From Cohnella kolymensis (GTDB lineage Bacteria > Bacillota > Bacilli > Paenibacillales > Paenibacillaceae), in assembly GCF_000829465.1 (NCBI RefSeq), contig NZ_JXAL01000026.1, forward strand, positions 186,001 to 250,000: a DNA stretch of 64,000 nucleotides. The letters are read 5' to 3'. Under the pieces are notes generated by a model that made no database searches, had not been told where the DNA came from, and was given only the letters and a program-made list of their open reading frames with translations. Position numbers and translations under genes: made by a program. Positions 62,625 to 64,000 of the stretch are shown one piece after another. How positions within the stretch are numbered: the stretch's first letter is position 1; each line of letters opens with the position of its first letter.

Positions 62625-63737
62625 CTAAGTATCCGGGCTCCCGGCATCGATCGGATAGCCCGTCACACACCAGTCACCACCGTAGGCTTCTATAGATACA
62701 TCGCTCAGACTGAGCGCGGATGACATTTCCTCGGGACCGGCAAAAGCGAATGCGGCCGGCGCGCCTTCTCCGCCGATGATTTTCGGAGCGTAAAACAGCA
62801 TAAGCTTATCCACCAGTCCCGCCTGCAGCATGGCACCGTTCAGCACCCCGCCGCCTTCCAGCAATATGGAAGCGACTCCGCGTTCCCCCAAGTTGCCCAT
62901 TGCCGCGACTAGATCCACACGCGAGCCGGAGCCGCAGTATACGAGCTCTGCTCCCTTCTGCCGGAGCCGTTCCGCTTTTTCAGCGTCCGCTTGATCGGTA
63001 GTCAAAATGACAGTCGGTGCCGCATCGTTCAGAATTCGGGCATCTTCCAGAATTCTCAGCCGTGAGTCGACGACGACTCTCAGGGGATGCAAGCCCGGAA
63101 CCGATAGACGTGTTGTTAGCTCCGGATCGTCGGCAAGCACTGTTTCAACACCGACCATAATCGCATTATGGCGATGGCGAAGCGTGTGTACCGCCTCACG
63201 AGCGACCGGCCCGGTAATCCAGCGGCTGTGGCCGGTCCGAGTGGCGATCCGCCCGTCCAATGTCAACGCCGTTTTCAATGTGATAAAAGGGAGGCCGGTC
63301 GTAATGAATTTATTGAACTTTTCGTTCTGAGCGCGTGCCTTTATTCCAAGCACGCCGACTTCCACTTCAATTCCATGCTCGCGCAGGCGTTCGATTCCCC
63401 GCCCGGCGACCAACGAATTCGGGTCGCTTGCTGCGACCACGACACGCGATACCCCTTCCGCGATTAGTCTGTCCGCGCAAGGAGGAGTTTTCCCGTGATG
63501 GCTGCACGGCTCTAATGTTACATATACCGTCGCTCCGCGCGCCTCCGAACCCGCCATGTTCAACGCATGCACCTCGGCATGCGCCTCTCCTCGTTTAAGA
63601 TGAGCGCCCAGCCCAACGATTCTCCCCTGCTGTACGACAACGCACCCGACGACCGGGTTTACGCCGGTCTGGCCGGAAGTGCCGCCAGCTAAATTTAAGG
63701 CCAGCTGCATATAAAATTCATCATTTATTAACTCCAT
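62625..63737 (-). CDS. ribD: Riboflavin-specific deaminase/reductase RibD
   Basis: Two activities of the pathway in one chain, 370 residues from ATG 63737 (GGGAG at about 8 nt). N-terminal deaminase: HAEVHAL (zinc His) and PCSHHGKTPPC (zinc Cys); C-terminal reductase: KTALTLDGRIATRTGHSRWITG and LLEGGGVLNGAML. First gene of the rib operon, under the FMN riboswitch. Confidence 0.97.
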   Translation of the reverse strand: MELINDEFYMQLALNLAGGTSGQTGVNPVVGCVVVQQGRIVGLGAHLKRGEAHAEVHALNMAGSEARGATVYVTLEPCSHHGKTPPCADRLIAEGVSRVVVAASDPNSLVAGRGIERLREHGIEVEVGVLGIKARAQNEKFNKFITTGLPFITLKTALTLDGRIATRTGHSRWITGPVAREAVHTLRHRHNAIMVGVETVLADDPELTTRLSVPGLHPLRVVVDSRLRILEDARILNDAAPTVILTTDQADAEKAERLRQKGAELVYCGSGSRVDLVAAMGNLGERGVASILLEGGGVLNGAMLQAGLVDKLMLFYAPKIIGGEGAPAAFAFAGPEEMSSALSLSDVSIEAYGGDWCVTGYPIDAGSPDT

Positions 63738-63767
63738 TCGCATATCTCCCTTTCTGCCGATTAAACA

Positions 63768-64000
63768 GAAAATCCCCTGGGGATAAAACCCCGGGGGATG
63801 GTCAGATGCACAGCGAAAAGCAGAGCCTCAGGTAAAGTGTCCGGATTTGCATACTCAAACGGACCTGACCGCAATAACCCGGTCAGACCCTTGTCACAGT
63901 TCATGTGAAAAAAGGAACAATCAGTTCCGGCAATTCAACTTATCTGCGACAAAGCAGCAATCATAGACACGGCATGGCCGCGCTGCGCTTCCTTCTCCCA
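63768..64000 (-). promoter_or_regulatory. FMN riboswitch expression platform and aptamer 3' end
   Basis: The first visible bases on the minus strand, TGGGAGAAGGA (64000-63990), match the last conserved segment of the FMN (RFN) aptamer; the rest of the aptamer lies beyond the window. Downstream, CTGACC/GGTCAG pairs compete near 63880-63895 and 63800-63806. A terminator follows with arms ATCCCC (63772-63777) and GGGGAT (63794-63799), an inner CCCC/GGGG stem, and a U-run. FMN would favour termination before ribD. Confidence 0.75.

Overview
The window reads as chromosomal DNA of an endospore-forming, respiring Firmicute of the order Bacillales, most likely family Paenibacillaceae. The gene order follows the Bacillus subtilis arc from hisC/trp/aro/menaquinone through hbs, spoIVA, yphF-gpsA-der-yphB-yphA, rpsA-plsC-cmk, ypeB, mecA-like, serA, resEDCBA, rluB-spmB-spmA-dacB, ytfJ and scpBA to ribHBED. 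The Paenibacillaceae assignment rests on the futalosine gene mqnA placed beside hepS/hepT, the YIEGIA/capping pair, and the GC-rich codon use. This is inference from synteny and protein resemblance; no database was searched.

Layout. (1) 1-12.6 kb, minus strand: hisC (cut by the window edge), trpABFCDE, a broken nuclease-like gene, aroH, aroB, aroC, a 50-residue ORF, cheR and ndk. (2) 12.7-18.6 kb, minus: hepT, mqnA, ubiX, mqnP-like, menG, hepS, a membrane-anchored unknown and mtrB (TRAP), then tRNA-Pro and hbs. (3) 19.2-23 kb, minus: a three-gene sugar-type ABC importer between hbs and spoIVA. (4) 23-36 kb: spoIVA, yphF, two ferredoxins around a nucleotidyltransferase-like gene, yphE; a plus-strand gerA-type operon; spoVIF, gpsA, plsY, der, a YIEGIA capping subunit, yphB and yphA on minus. 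(5) 36-46 kb: rpsA, plsC, cmk, ypfB, ypeB, prsW, a mecA-like adaptor, a polysaccharide deacetylase, a CPBP protease and unknowns. (6) 46-57 kb: serA (plus), a tandem hairpin array, resE/D/C/B/A, rluB, spmB, spmA, dacB. (7) 57-64 kb, minus: ytfJ, ytfI, scpB, scpA, ribH, ribBA, ribE, ribD, and the expression platform plus last bases of an FMN riboswitch.

The best internally connected story is regulatory. The trpE leader has a sigma-A promoter, seven (G/U/A)AG triplets at exact 5-nt spacing, a 9-bp antiterminator that overlaps those triplets, and a terminator. The gene for the protein that reads such a site, TRAP (mtrB), lies 11 kb away in the same cluster with its RNA-binding Lys/Lys/Arg residues intact. 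Less explained signals are a structured serA leader with competing hairpins, a five-unit ~51-bp hairpin array after serA, a Vsr/DUF559-like gene between aroH and trpE, and a ferredoxin-nucleotidyltransferase-ferredoxin cluster.

A caution for any reader: at least eight genes carry single-base frame breaks (trpA, the nuclease-like gene, aroB, aroC, yphF, spoVIF three times, the 45.1-kb gene, dacB). Insertions sit in homopolymers of 7-9 bases and the remaining frames are otherwise well conserved. Residual sequencing error is the simplest explanation for most of them, and these genes should not be read as lost functions without checking the reads.
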